Shown here: positions 46,265 through 59,099 of the stretch, one piece after another
Position numbering within the stretch: the first letter of the stretch is position 1
Layout: the number at the start of each line of letters is the position of its first letter
DNA from: Williamsia sterculiae
GTDB lineage: Bacteria; Actinomycetota; Actinomycetes; Mycobacteriales; Mycobacteriaceae
Length of the DNA: 64,000 bases
NCBI RefSeq assembly: GCF_900156495.1
Contig: NZ_FTNT01000003.1
Span: 248,001 to 312,000, forward strand
Reading direction: 5' to 3'
Made by a program: the position numbers and the translations under genes
Notes under the pieces: model-generated
Database searches by the model: none
Seen by the model: only the letters and a program-made list of their open reading frames with translations
What the model was told of the DNA's origin: nothing

Positions 46265-47031
46265 GTAGGTCCTCGCGCTGACCCCAGTCGCCGGGCAAGG
46301 TGCAGCCTGATGTCGGCGTGCAGGTCGACGCGCTCGGGAAGTACATCCGCGACCGCGTCAAGTGCTCGTCGGCGGTCGGCCCGGGATAGCTGGAGGTACG
46401 CCGACAGGGTCGAGAGGAATCCGATGTAGTCGGCAGACGACACGGTCGGCCTGCGTGTGATGGTCAGCTGTCGGACGTCGGTGAACAGCGGTGACTCCGA
46501 CAATTCCGCTGCCGGCCAGTGATGGTCGAAGCTGCCGTCCGGTGCTGCCAGATGTTCCTCGTCGAGCCAGGGAGAACGCGCAGCACGAGACATGGCGGCC
46601 AACTCCGGATCGGCGAGGTCGACCGGCCCGCCCATGATTGCGACCGTCCCATCCGGCCTCAGCAGCCGAGCCACCTTCTGCCACCGCTGCGCCGGGTCGG
46701 TCCAGTGTAGGGCTGCGGCGGCGTACACCAGGTCGGATACACGCGTCGTATCGAGATCCTCGAGACTTGCCCGGATGACCACAACCGACGCGGGCACGTG
46801 CTGTCGGAGCTGATCGAGCATCGCGTCATCGGGATCGGTTGCGGTGACCCTGATACCGCTCTGCGTGAACAGAGTGGTCGCTTTTCCGGTCCCCGCCCCG
46901 ATTTCCACCGCCTCGCGAAGCGGACCAGAGGTGTATCGTCCAATCGCGTCGACGACCGACGGCGGGTACTCGAGTCGGTAGCGAGCGTAGTCGGCGGCGA
47001 CCGATCCGAAGAGGCGGGCGCGTGTTGGCAT
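46240..47031 (-). CDS. SAM-dependent methyltransferase
   Basis: 263 aa from ATG at 47031 (MPTRARLFGSVAADYARYRLEYPPSVVDAIGRYTSGPLREAVEIGAGTGKATTLF). Class I motif I is VEIGAGTGKAT, the acidic ribose contact TATDPDDAM, and DLVYAAAALHWTD is the motif after strand 4. Small-molecule methyltransferase of unknown substrate. A longer frame upstream does not resemble the family. Confidence 0.87.
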   Translation of the reverse strand: MPTRARLFGSVAADYARYRLEYPPSVVDAIGRYTSGPLREAVEIGAGTGKATTLFTQSGIRVTATDPDDAMLDQLRQHVPASVVVIRASLEDLDTTRVSDLVYAAAALHWTDPAQRWQKVARLLRPDGTVAIMGGPVDLADPELAAMSRAARSPWLDEEHLAAPDGSFDHHWPAAELSESPLFTDVRQLTITRRPTVSSADYIGFLSTLSAYLQLSRADRRRALDAVADVLPERVDLHADIRLHLARRLGSARGPTHTESSDG

Positions 47032-47147
47032 GGGTCCATCTTGCCCAGTTGTGCGCGTTCTGTGCGGTCTGGTGGTCTCCTTGTGGACAGGTTGTGGAGC
47101 TGTGGACAACCGTGGGCTCGCGAACCGGTGTGGTCGGAGATGGGCGC

Positions 47148-47153
47148 TAGCGT
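47148..47153 (+). promoter_or_regulatory. -10 element TAGCGT for the HNH gene
   Basis: TAGCGT ends 7 nt before the ATG at 47161, the spacing of a leaderless start, and supports that start over one 363 nt upstream. Confidence 0.45.
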
Positions 47154-47160
47154 CGGACCC

Positions 47161-48432
47161 ATGTACAGCGGGATGCTCAACGAGCTCGGTGATCTGCTCG
47201 TCGACGAGATCGATATCGACAGCGACGTTGTCGATGATGTGGATGCCGACATCGTGGAGGCGATCCGAGGAGCCGTGCGACTGCGTGCGGCCGCTGACCA
47301 TGTGCTGGCCCGGCTGGCGGCGCAGGCCGAACGCGTTGGCGTGGCGAAGCGATCGGGAATGCGTACACGAGAACTCCTGCGATGCAACGGTATGACACCC
47401 ACCGCGGCCATCCGATGCCTGCGAGTGGGGCGAGCGTTGCCGGAACTACCCACCCTGCGCCGCCACAGTGCACACGGCTTTCTTTCCGGGGAACACGTTC
47501 ATGCCGTGGTCGAGGGCGTCACCCACGTCAGCATCCGCACGCACTCACCCATCGGATCGTCGGCGATGGCCGAGGTGGAGAGCACGCTTGTCAGGCACGC
47601 GATTGCCGGCGCCGGTCCAGCCGAGCTGATGCGGCTGGCTCGTGCGGCCGCGATAGCAGCGACACCGCCCAGGGACTCGGTGCCTGCGGCGGAGGACGCC
47701 ACGCTCAACGAGATGGCCTGGCATCAGAGCGAAGACGGTCGGCTCCAGGGAACATTCGACCTCGACGTCCTGACCGGCGAACGACTCATCTCTGCGATTG
47801 ATGCTGCGTCCCGACCGCGTCCGATGCCGGATGGTTCCCAGGATGATCGGTCGGCTCAGCGACGTCGTGCTGATGCCTTCGGGCAACTGATCGAGTGCGC
47901 GGTGCGTGCTTCGTCCGCCGATGCGACCGTCGGCGTACCCAAGACCGAGGTCGTGATGACCGTACCCATCGGTGACCCGATGCCGATCCGCTTGAATTGG
48001 TTGGGCCCGTTGACCGAACGCGGAGCACTCCTCGTCGGATGCGACACCTCGCTCACCCGTGTCGATGTGGACTCCAACGGAGCGCCCATCGCTGTGTCGG
48101 AGACCAGACGCCTCTTCACCGGTGCTGTCCGGAAGGCGATCGTCGTCAGGGACCGGTGCTGCGTGAAGTGCGGAGCGCCTGCTTCGTGGACGGATTGTCA
48201 TCACATCATCCACCACACGGACGGCGGGCCCACCACCATCGACAACGGGTGCCTGCTCTGCCGGTCGTGTCACACCGCGGTGCACCATCAGGGTTGGGAG
48301 GTGTTCATGGGTCCCGACCGTCACCCCCGGCTCATCCCACCGGCGTCGGTCGATCCGACCAGAACCCCGCAACCGGCTTATCACCGACGAACCATGCGGC
48401 TTGATCCCGATGTGCGACGACATGCGGCGTGA
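47161..48432 (+). CDS. DUF222/HNH endonuclease family protein (13E12-like)
   Basis: 423 aa from ATG at 47161 (MYSGMLNELGDLLVDEIDID). N-terminal DUF222 region with LAAQAERVGVAKRSGMRTRELLRCNGMTPTAAIRCLRVGRALP, then the HNH nuclease core CVKCGAPASWTDCHHIIHHTDGGPTTIDNGCLLCRSCHTAVHHQGW with zinc-binding CxxC pairs. These genes occur in many copies in Mycobacteriales genomes and behave like dispersed elements; no mobile ends are visible here. It sits between the methyltransferase and acnR. Confidence 0.9.
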   Translation: MYSGMLNELGDLLVDEIDIDSDVVDDVDADIVEAIRGAVRLRAAADHVLARLAAQAERVGVAKRSGMRTRELLRCNGMTPTAAIRCLRVGRALPELPTLRRHSAHGFLSGEHVHAVVEGVTHVSIRTHSPIGSSAMAEVESTLVRHAIAGAGPAELMRLARAAAIAATPPRDSVPAAEDATLNEMAWHQSEDGRLQGTFDLDVLTGERLISAIDAASRPRPMPDGSQDDRSAQRRRADAFGQLIECAVRASSADATVGVPKTEVVMTVPIGDPMPIRLNWLGPLTERGALLVGCDTSLTRVDVDSNGAPIAVSETRRLFTGAVRKAIVVRDRCCVKCGAPASWTDCHHIIHHTDGGPTTIDNGCLLCRSCHTAVHHQGWEVFMGPDRHPRLIPPASVDPTRTPQPAYHRRTMRLDPDVRRHAA

Positions 48433-48435
48433 CCT

Positions 48436-48452
48436 GTTGTCACCCAGACAAC
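48436..48452. terminator. short hairpin between convergent HNH and acnR genes
   Basis: GTTGTC (48436-48441), loop ACCCA, GACAAC (48447-48452), between the HNH stop and the acnR stop. Stem of 6 bp, no T-run. Placement suggests a bidirectional terminator, but the stem is short. Confidence 0.3.
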
Positions 48453-48503
48453 GCGACGATCCGTTCAGGTCGCGACGGACGGTGTGGCGGTCACGTCAGC
48501 CGT

Positions 48504-49067
48504 TCACGGACGGCGAACCGATGCCTCCACCAGGTCGAGGACACCGTGCAGATCGTCGGTCGACTGACCGGTCGCCAGCCGGGTGATCAGGCCGTCGAGC
48601 ACCAGGTCGAGGTAGCGCACGATGGTCTCGGTCGGCAGGTCATCGCGGAGACGGCCGGCCCCGCGCTGACGCTCCAACCGGGCGAGCGTCGCGCTCTCCA
48701 ACTCCGCCGAGCGCGCCTGCCATTCGGCACGGAAGCTGCTGTCGGTGCGGAGCTTTCGGGCGATCTCCAGCCGCGTGCCCAGCCAGTCGAAATTCTCGGG
48801 ATGGTCGAGCATGTCGCGCATCACCTGGACGAGGCCCTCCTGGGCGGCGACGTCGGCCATCCGGCCGGCGTCCTCGTGCGCGAGCGCGAGGAACAACGCC
48901 TCCTTGTCACGGTAGTGATGGAAGATCGCGCCGCGCGACAGGCCGGTCGCAACCTCGAGGCGCCGAACCGTGGCACCGTCGTAGCCGTACTCGGCGAAGC
49001 ACCGTCGAGCGCCGTCGAGAATCTCGCGGCGACGCGCGGCGAGGTGGTCCTCGCTCACCTTGGGCAC
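48504..49067 (-). CDS. acnR: TetR-family repressor of aconitase AcnR
   Basis: 187 aa. TetR N-terminal HTH: RRREILDGARRCFAEYGYDGATVRRLEVATGLSRGAIFHHYRDKEALFLALA. The C-terminal domain is helical. It is directly downstream of acn, as in corynebacteria and mycobacteria (Rv1474c), where AcnR represses acn. A perfect match to the AcnR motif lies upstream of acn (52149-52164), so autoregulation through the acn-acnR transcript is likely. A strong hairpin separates the two genes. Confidence 0.92.
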   Translation of the reverse strand: MPKVSEDHLAARRREILDGARRCFAEYGYDGATVRRLEVATGLSRGAIFHHYRDKEALFLALAHEDAGRMADVAAQEGLVQVMRDMLDHPENFDWLGTRLEIARKLRTDSSFRAEWQARSAELESATLARLERQRGAGRLRDDLPTETIVRYLDLVLDGLITRLATGQSTDDLHGVLDLVEASVRRP

Positions 49068-49110
49068 TGCACCATCCTGTCCTCGAAGCGACCTGTCCGG
49101 CGATACGACA

Positions 49111-49141
49111 GCGGCGGGCCGGATCTCGTCCGGCCCGCCGC
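49111..49141 (-). terminator. hairpin between acn and acnR
   Basis: GCGGCGGGCCGGA (49111-49123), loop TCTCG, and its exact complement (49129-49141): a perfect 13-bp GC stem in the 94-bp acn-acnR spacer. No T-run. It would end or weaken acn transcripts, lowering acnR expression relative to acn. Confidence 0.6.
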
Positions 49142-49161
49142 GTCCGTCGTCAACTCGTCGG

Positions 49162-51996
<2,835 letters not shown>

Positions 51997-52336
51997 TGCA
52001 ACTCCACTCTGTGTCGTCGGCGAGTACGCCGACGGGTTTGTGCGCCGGGGGCTGTACCGGCGTCCGTGCCCTGATCCGTCCGGCGACCGTGTGACGTGGC
52101 GTTCGACCCGCCCGCGGTGGTCGTCGAGGACCGCTGCGACCAGCTTAACAGTACGCACGTACTGGTAAAACCGACGGGGCTGCCGAGCGTGTCGACGCGC
52201 ATGTCGTCACCGGTGCACAGCGACACCTCGATTGTGTCGTAATGTGCTGCTCTGGGTTCGGTGGCCAGAAAAATCGCCCGAACGAGAATCGCCGAGTGAT
52301 CGCCATTGCGCGATGCGAAGGGATGAGGACTCGCAG
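51997..52336. other. divergent intergenic region acn/DUF6676 gene
   Basis: 340 bp without a gene. It holds the AcnR operator (52149-52164) and so the acn promoter. TTAAC and GTAA sequences flank the operator. A run of C/G-rich, feature-poor sequence lies between the operator and the acn start, giving a leader of up to about 150 nt. Confidence 0.55.
52149..52164 (-). promoter_or_regulatory. AcnR operator CAGTACGCACGTACTG
   Basis: Perfect 7-bp arms CAGTACG and CGTACTG around CA, matching the CAGNACnnncGTACTG motif known for AcnR of Corynebacterium glutamicum. Flanks extend the symmetry (TTAA left, GTAA right) with one mismatch. It lies 153 bp upstream of the acn start. Confidence 0.75.
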
Positions 52337-52996
52337 ATGACACCGGGTCAGATGTCGCCGGCCTCCACCGTCGGATACGCGACCGACGTGACGGCGACCC
52401 CCGCGCACCTCGGTCCGTTCGCCGCGCGCCCGATGGTGGCGGACACCTCCGGTGACCAGCCGACCGTCGACATCCCCGCCATCGAGAACGATCTGCGTGA
52501 CGACCACGTCAGCGCTCCCGCGGACATCACCCCGGGCCTGGTCCGGGTGGTCGCGGATGCCCGCGATCACGGTCACCAGCTCAACGTGGTGGTGCTGACC
52601 GAACCCCAGCCGGTGTTCACCCACTACCGGGACTTCGCGACCGAGATCCGCCACGACACCGGAGGCACCGTGATCGTGCTCGGTCCGGACGGTGTCGGAT
52701 CGTCGTCCGCCGACTTCAGCCGCGTGCAGCTCGAGCAGGCGCAGGACAACCTCAAGATCAGCGATCCCACGGTCGCGGCCCAACAGATGGTCGACCGCGT
52801 GACGGATCAGACGCCGGTGCCGTGGACCGTGGTCACCGTGTGTCTCATCGTCGTGATGATCCTGGGCGCGGTGATCGCCCGCGTCCGGCAACTCCGTGCA
52901 CGGGCGGCCGTGGACAACGCGGATAGCGACGACGCCGAGGTCGCGTCGGCGTCCGCTCGGCGCGGCTCCGCATCGAACGGCCCGGACGGCGTCTGA
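52337..52996 (+). CDS. DUF6676 membrane protein (Rv1476-like)
   Basis: 219 aa from ATG at 52337; an in-frame ATG at 52313 is an alternative. The middle domain (IPAIENDLRDDHVSAPADITPGLVRVVADARDHGHQLNVVVLTEPQPVFTHYRDFATEIRHDTGGTVIVLGPDGVGSSSADFS) resembles the TPM-like fold of this family. One membrane helix follows (PWTVVTVCLIVVMILGAVIARV), then a charged tail. Located between acn and ripA, as Rv1476. Function unknown; the neighbour suggests a cell-wall role. Confidence 0.85.
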   Translation: MTPGQMSPASTVGYATDVTATPAHLGPFAARPMVADTSGDQPTVDIPAIENDLRDDHVSAPADITPGLVRVVADARDHGHQLNVVVLTEPQPVFTHYRDFATEIRHDTGGTVIVLGPDGVGSSSADFSRVQLEQAQDNLKISDPTVAAQQMVDRVTDQTPVPWTVVTVCLIVVMILGAVIARVRQLRARAAVDNADSDDAEVASASARRGSASNGPDGV

Positions 52997-53053
52997 CTCT
53001 CGTCGTCGCTGCGTCCATCTCTGCGCAGTTCAGCGCATTTCCGCAGGTAATCA

Positions 53054-53174
53054 CCACAATGTAATTTGTGACTCGTGTTTCTTCGGGTGTCATTGTGGCG
53101 TACGGTTCACTTGTCCATGGGTGATGTTCTTGGGGAAGCAGCGCACCCCTGTGGCAGGAATTTCGTGACGTACG
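53054..53174 (+). ncRNA. structured leader of ripA, candidate cis-regulatory RNA
   Basis: Within the 256 bp before ripA two adjacent stems can be drawn. First: CCACAATG (53054-53061) with CATTGTGG (53091-53098), holding an inner ACTCG/CGGGT pair. Second: CGTACG plus TCAC (53099-53110, 2-nt bulge) with GTGA plus CGTACG (53165-53174), enclosing GGGG/CCCC (53132-53135/53146-53149). A 5-bp inverted repeat CACAA/TTGTG at 53055-53070 competes with the first stem. I could not match it to a known riboswitch. Confidence 0.45.
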
Positions 53175-53252
53175 AGCGATGCCCCGAGGCGGCAGCACCG
53201 GGATCTCTGTGTCCTCGTCCGGCCACATGCTGGTGATGCGAGGGAGTGATCA

Positions 53253-54884
53253 GTGACGCGACGTACCGCACACGGTGGTTTGCGCATCGCGATCGGGGAA
53301 AGCCGCGGACGACGGGGCAGTGAACCGAGGCGTGCGCGACCTGCCGTCGGGCGACGGCTGACCGCGATCTGCGCAATGACCGTCGCACTCGCGGCCATGG
53401 TCAGCGCCGGCTACGCCTCGGGTGCCCCCGCGACCAACCCGCCGGTCAGCATCTCGCAACTGATCAACGAGATCGCCGGCGCCAATCAGACCCTGGCCGA
53501 CCTCTCCAGCGACGTCGCGGCCAAACGTGAGGGTGTGAACCGCTCGCTGGTGGACCTGCAGAACGCCAGGGACGCCGAGCGCCTGGCCGGTGTCGCCGTG
53601 CGCACCGCGCAGGGTTCGGTACAGAAAGCGAGCGGTGCGGTCGAGGCCGCGCAACAGAAGTTCGACGAATTGACCCGCGCCGCCTACAAGCAGGGCAACA
53701 CCCAGAACTCGTTGTCGAACTTCGTCGCGGACGACCCCGGCGCGATGCTCAACCGCGCGTCGGTTCTCGACCGGTTGAGTCACAACCAACAGGGCATCAT
53801 CAAGAACCTGCAGATCGCCAGGAACGAGAAGGCGAACAAAGCGGCCACCGCGGTGGCCAGTCAGCGTCAGGCCACCCGGGCGACCCAGGCCGCCGCGGAG
53901 CGCAAGAGCAGCGCCGAACAGGCGATCTCGGCGGCGATCGCGGCGGTGAACGGCCAACAGCAGAAGCGCGACACGCTGATCTCCGCCCGCGATCGCGCCC
54001 AGGCCGCACTGGACGCCATGCGGGCCGCGGCGGGCAGGCAGTCGGCCGGTACACAGGCGACCACCGCACCGCGAAGCGGGTCCCCGGCCACCGCCCCGAG
54101 CACCTCCGGCAGCGGCGGTCAGGCCCCGGCTCCGTCGCAGAACTCTCCGCAGCCCGCCCCGGCCGCCCCGGGAGCACCGACCCAGGCGGCCGCGCCGGCG
54201 ACGCCCGGCGCGCCGACGCCGGCCGCCGACGACACCTCCGCGCGCGACGCCGCCCTGCAGGCCGCGGCGAAAGCCGCCGCGGAACTGGCCGTCAACGGCA
54301 CCCAGCAGATTCTTGCGAACCTGGTCGCGGCGGTAGGTGGCACCCACACCGACCTCGACGGATCCGCGTTCGGCAGCAGTGGCTGGGGCAGCGACTCCGG
54401 CAACAGCGGTGACGGCAGCACGGGCGGCGGCGGGGGCGGCACCGTACAGCCCGGCATCACCGGACCGGCCGCGGTGGAGATCGTGGTGAATCGTGCGATG
54501 TCACAGCTCGGGGTGACCTACGCGTGGGGCGGTGGTGACGCGAACGGGCCCACCCAGGGCATCCGCGACGGCGGTGTCGCCGACAGTTACGGCGACTACA
54601 ACAAGGTCGGGTTCGACTGCTCGGGTCTGATGGTCTACGCGTTCGCGGGTGTCGGCATCTCCCTGCCGCATTACACCGGTTATCAGTACACCGCGGGACC
54701 GCAGGTGCCGTTGGCGCAGATGCAGCGTGGCGACATGATCTTCTACGGTGCCAACGCCAGCGAGCACGTGGCCATGTACCTCGGTAACAACCAGATGATC
54801 GAGGCTCCGGAATCCGGTGACGTGGTCAAGGTGTCGCCGCTGCGCACCAGCGGTGCGATGCCCTACGTGGTCCGGATGGTCTGA
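53253..54884 (+). CDS. ripA: NlpC/P60 peptidoglycan endopeptidase RipA
   Basis: 543 aa from GTG at 53253. An Arg-rich N-terminus and a hydrophobic signal segment (AICAMTVALAAMVSAGYASGAPA) give a secreted protein. The N-terminal domain (residues about 68-260) is a long alpha-helical coil (AKREGVNRSLVDLQNARDAERLAG...). A Pro/Ala/Gly/Ser linker follows (about 265-400). The C-terminal NlpC/P60 domain has catalytic Cys456 in VGFDCSGLMVYAF and His505 in ASEHVAMYLG. RipA cuts D-Glu-mDAP bonds at division. It is followed by moxR; no ripB-like second copy is present. Confidence 0.93.
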   Translation: MTRRTAHGGLRIAIGESRGRRGSEPRRARPAVGRRLTAICAMTVALAAMVSAGYASGAPATNPPVSISQLINEIAGANQTLADLSSDVAAKREGVNRSLVDLQNARDAERLAGVAVRTAQGSVQKASGAVEAAQQKFDELTRAAYKQGNTQNSLSNFVADDPGAMLNRASVLDRLSHNQQGIIKNLQIARNEKANKAATAVASQRQATRATQAAAERKSSAEQAISAAIAAVNGQQQKRDTLISARDRAQAALDAMRAAAGRQSAGTQATTAPRSGSPATAPSTSGSGGQAPAPSQNSPQPAPAAPGAPTQAAAPATPGAPTPAADDTSARDAALQAAAKAAAELAVNGTQQILANLVAAVGGTHTDLDGSAFGSSGWGSDSGNSGDGSTGGGGGGTVQPGITGPAAVEIVVNRAMSQLGVTYAWGGGDANGPTQGIRDGGVADSYGDYNKVGFDCSGLMVYAFAGVGISLPHYTGYQYTAGPQVPLAQMQRGDMIFYGANASEHVAMYLGNNQMIEAPESGDVVKVSPLRTSGAMPYVVRMV

Positions 54885-54938
54885 CCTGTGCGACTCCTCG
54901 TCGCTCCACGTGACGGTCGGCCCCGGCCCGGAGATGAC

Positions 54939-54944
54939 TAGTCT
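54939..54944 (+). promoter_or_regulatory. -10 element TAGTCT before moxR
   Basis: TAGTCT lies 48 nt before the moxR GTG and would give a short leader ending in a GGAGG ribosome binding site. It separates the moxR operon from ripA. Confidence 0.4.
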
Positions 54945-54992
54945 GGCGGTCGGCACGGCGACGGATCGACACGAGAGCGCGGAGGACAGCGA

Positions 54993-56318
54993 GTGGCCCC
55001 AGACGGCGCGACCACGGCAGGCGGAACCACGGCGGGTGGCAACCCGGCGGGCGGGGGGACCCAGGTGGGCGACCAACCCGCCCTCACCGAGGCCGACATC
55101 GCACTGCTCGAGCGGACGATGTATGAGGTCAAACGCGTCATCGTCGGTCAGGATCAGCTCGTCGAGCGCATCCTGGTCGGGTTGTTGGCGCGGGGTCACA
55201 TCCTGCTGGAAGGTGTTCCCGGGGTGGCCAAGACCCTCGCGGTGGAGACCTACGCGACGGTCATCGGCGGGTCCTTCTCCCGGGTGCAGTTCACCCCGGA
55301 CCTGGTGCCCACCGACCTTCTCGGTACCCGTATCTACCGTCAGGGACGCGAGTCCTTCGACACCGAACTCGGTCCGGTGGTTGCCAACTTCCTGCTCGCC
55401 GACGAGATCAACCGCGCACCGGCCAAGGTGCAGTCCGCGCTGCTCGAGGTGATGGCCGAGCGCCACGTGTCCATCGGTGGGGTCACCTACCCGATGCCCG
55501 ACCCGTTCCTGGTGATGGCCACCCAGAACCCGATCGAGAACGAGGGTGTGTACCCGCTCCCGGAAGCGCAGCGGGACCGGTTCCTGTTCAAGGTGCTCGT
55601 CGACTACCCGTCGGTCGAGGAGGAGCGCGAGATCGTCTACCGGATGGGGAACGTGCCGCCGCAGGCACACCCGATCCTGGACCCGGAGGCGATGGTGCGG
55701 TTGCAGCGCATCGCCGCCAACGTCTTCGTCCACCACGCACTGGTCGACTACGTGGTCCGGGTGATCAACGCGACCCGCCGGCCCGCCGAACTCGGCATGG
55801 CCGACGTCGCGAACTGGCTCTCCTACGGTGCGTCCCCACGCGCGACCCTGGGCATCGTCGCTGCCGCCCGGGCACTGGCACTCGTCCGCGGTCGTGACTA
55901 CGTGATCCCGCAGGACGTGGTGACGATCATGCCGGACGTCCTGCGTCACCGACTGGTGCTAAGCTACGACGCACTCGCCGACGAGGTGACCGCCGACGAC
56001 GTCATCACCCGGGTGTTGCAGACCGTCGCGCTGCCGCAGGTGACGTCGCAGCCGCTCACCGCGCCGCCCCAGGTTCCCGCGCCCGGGCAGCCTCCCTATC
56101 CGCAGGGCGGTCCTCAGCGCCCCGGGGGACCGGTGCCGCCGCAGCAGCAGCCGGCACCACCGCAGGGCCCGCCCCCACAGGCACCGCCGGTGTCGCAGCC
56201 GGGTCCGATGACCAAGGCCATGCCGACCGGCGCGCCGCGCGAGAGCGCGGCGCCGCACGACCCCGCCCGAACCGACCCGGCGCCGCAGCAGCCACGGACG
56301 CACGATGGCGGAAGCTAG
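54993..56318 (+). CDS. moxR: MoxR-family AAA+ ATPase
   Basis: 441 aa from GTG at 54993, with GCGGAGG upstream. AAA+ core: Walker A GVPGVAKT (residues about 74-81), Walker B LLADEINRAPAKVQ, sensor 1 VMATQNPIENEGVYPLPEAQRDRFLFK. The C-terminal 100 residues are Pro/Gln-rich disordered sequence. MoxR proteins act as chaperones for VWA-domain partners, which follow here. It overlaps the DUF58 gene by 14 nt. Confidence 0.95.
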   Translation: MAPDGATTAGGTTAGGNPAGGGTQVGDQPALTEADIALLERTMYEVKRVIVGQDQLVERILVGLLARGHILLEGVPGVAKTLAVETYATVIGGSFSRVQFTPDLVPTDLLGTRIYRQGRESFDTELGPVVANFLLADEINRAPAKVQSALLEVMAERHVSIGGVTYPMPDPFLVMATQNPIENEGVYPLPEAQRDRFLFKVLVDYPSVEEEREIVYRMGNVPPQAHPILDPEAMVRLQRIAANVFVHHALVDYVVRVINATRRPAELGMADVANWLSYGASPRATLGIVAAARALALVRGRDYVIPQDVVTIMPDVLRHRLVLSYDALADEVTADDVITRVLQTVALPQVTSQPLTAPPQVPAPGQPPYPQGGPQRPGGPVPPQQQPAPPQGPPPQAPPVSQPGPMTKAMPTGAPRESAAPHDPARTDPAPQQPRTHDGGS

Positions 56319-57246
56319 CCCGCTCCCGTCCTTCGGCGCGGGCGCACTCGAGGACCCGAGACTCAGCGCTGCGCTGCGCACCCTGGAGATCACGGTGCGT
56401 CGCAAGCTGGACGGTGTCCTGCAGGGCGATCACCTGGGGCTCATCCCCGGCCCGGGCAGCGAACCGGGCGAGGCACGCGAGTATCAGCCCGGCGACGACG
56501 TGCGTCGGATGGACTGGTCGGTGACGGCTCGGACCACGCACGCGCACGTACGTCAGATGGTTGCCGACCGCGAGTTGGAGACGTGGTTGGTGGTGGACGT
56601 GTCGGGCAGTCTCGACTTCGGCACCGTCCGGTCCACCAAACGGGATCTGGCGGTCGCCGGCAGCGCGGCCATCGCGCACCTCACCATGGGTGGGGGCAAT
56701 CGGCTCGGGGCGATCGTGTCCAGCGGTGACCGGATCGTCCAGGTGCCCGCCCGCAGCGGTCGGGCCCACGCCATGAACCTCCTCAAGACCATCGCGACCA
56801 CCCGTCGCGCCGCCGAGTCCACACGCGGTGACCTGCGCGGCGCCATCGACTCCCTGCGCCGACCGCAACGCCGCCGAGGCCTGGCCGTCGTGGTCAGCGA
56901 TTTCCTCGGTCCCATCGATTGGGATCGTCCGTTGCGCGCGGTCGGCGCACACCACGAGGTGCTGGGGGTGGAGGTCCTCGACCCGCGCGACCTCGAGTTG
57001 CCGCCGATCGGCGAGGTGGTGTTGCGCGACGCCGAGAGCGGCGCGGTCCGGGAACTGACCATCACCGACGAGATCCGACGCGATTTCGCCGCCGCCGCGG
57101 GCGCGCACAGTGCCGCTGTGCGCCGCCACCTGCGACAGGCGGGCGCCCCGACCCTGCAACTGCGCACCGACCGTGACTGGGTCGCCGACGTGGTGCGTTT
57201 CGTCGCCCGCCGCCGGCAGGGCATGTCGGTGGGAGTGGGTCGGTAG
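56305..57246 (+). CDS. DUF58 protein (Rv1480-like)
   Basis: 313 aa from ATG at 56305. The DUF58 motif is REYQPGDDVRRMDWSVTARTTHAHVRQ, followed by a VWA-like fold starting ETWLVVDVSGSLDFG. It is cytoplasmic, part of the moxR-DUF58-VWA module common in actinobacteria. It is directly followed by the VWA gene with no gap. Confidence 0.92.
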   Translation: MAEASPLPSFGAGALEDPRLSAALRTLEITVRRKLDGVLQGDHLGLIPGPGSEPGEAREYQPGDDVRRMDWSVTARTTHAHVRQMVADRELETWLVVDVSGSLDFGTVRSTKRDLAVAGSAAIAHLTMGGGNRLGAIVSSGDRIVQVPARSGRAHAMNLLKTIATTRRAAESTRGDLRGAIDSLRRPQRRRGLAVVVSDFLGPIDWDRPLRAVGAHHEVLGVEVLDPRDLELPPIGEVVLRDAESGAVRELTITDEIRRDFAAAAGAHSAAVRRHLRQAGAPTLQLRTDRDWVADVVRFVARRRQGMSVGVGR

Positions 57247-59020
<1,774 letters not shown>

Positions 59021-59099
59021 CGGCGCCCACCCCGACGCACGCACGATTCGACGCATTCGGCCACCCACTGCCCGACACCACCTCGAACAGGAGAACCCC

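Noticed and set aside
46798-47160. N-terminal extension of the HNH protein
   Set aside because: Antisense to the methyltransferase and not family-like; a -10 element and ATG at 47161 fit better.
53047-53065. MtrA-type direct repeat (two GTAAT) before ripA
   Set aside because: The two units start 15 nt apart; known sites use about 11-12 nt and GTAAC, so the match is poor.
53041-53252. c-di-AMP (ydaO) riboswitch before ripA
   Set aside because: Size and gene context fit, but the conserved GGGGUGAAUC-like and GCCGAAUCCG-like core segments are not found.
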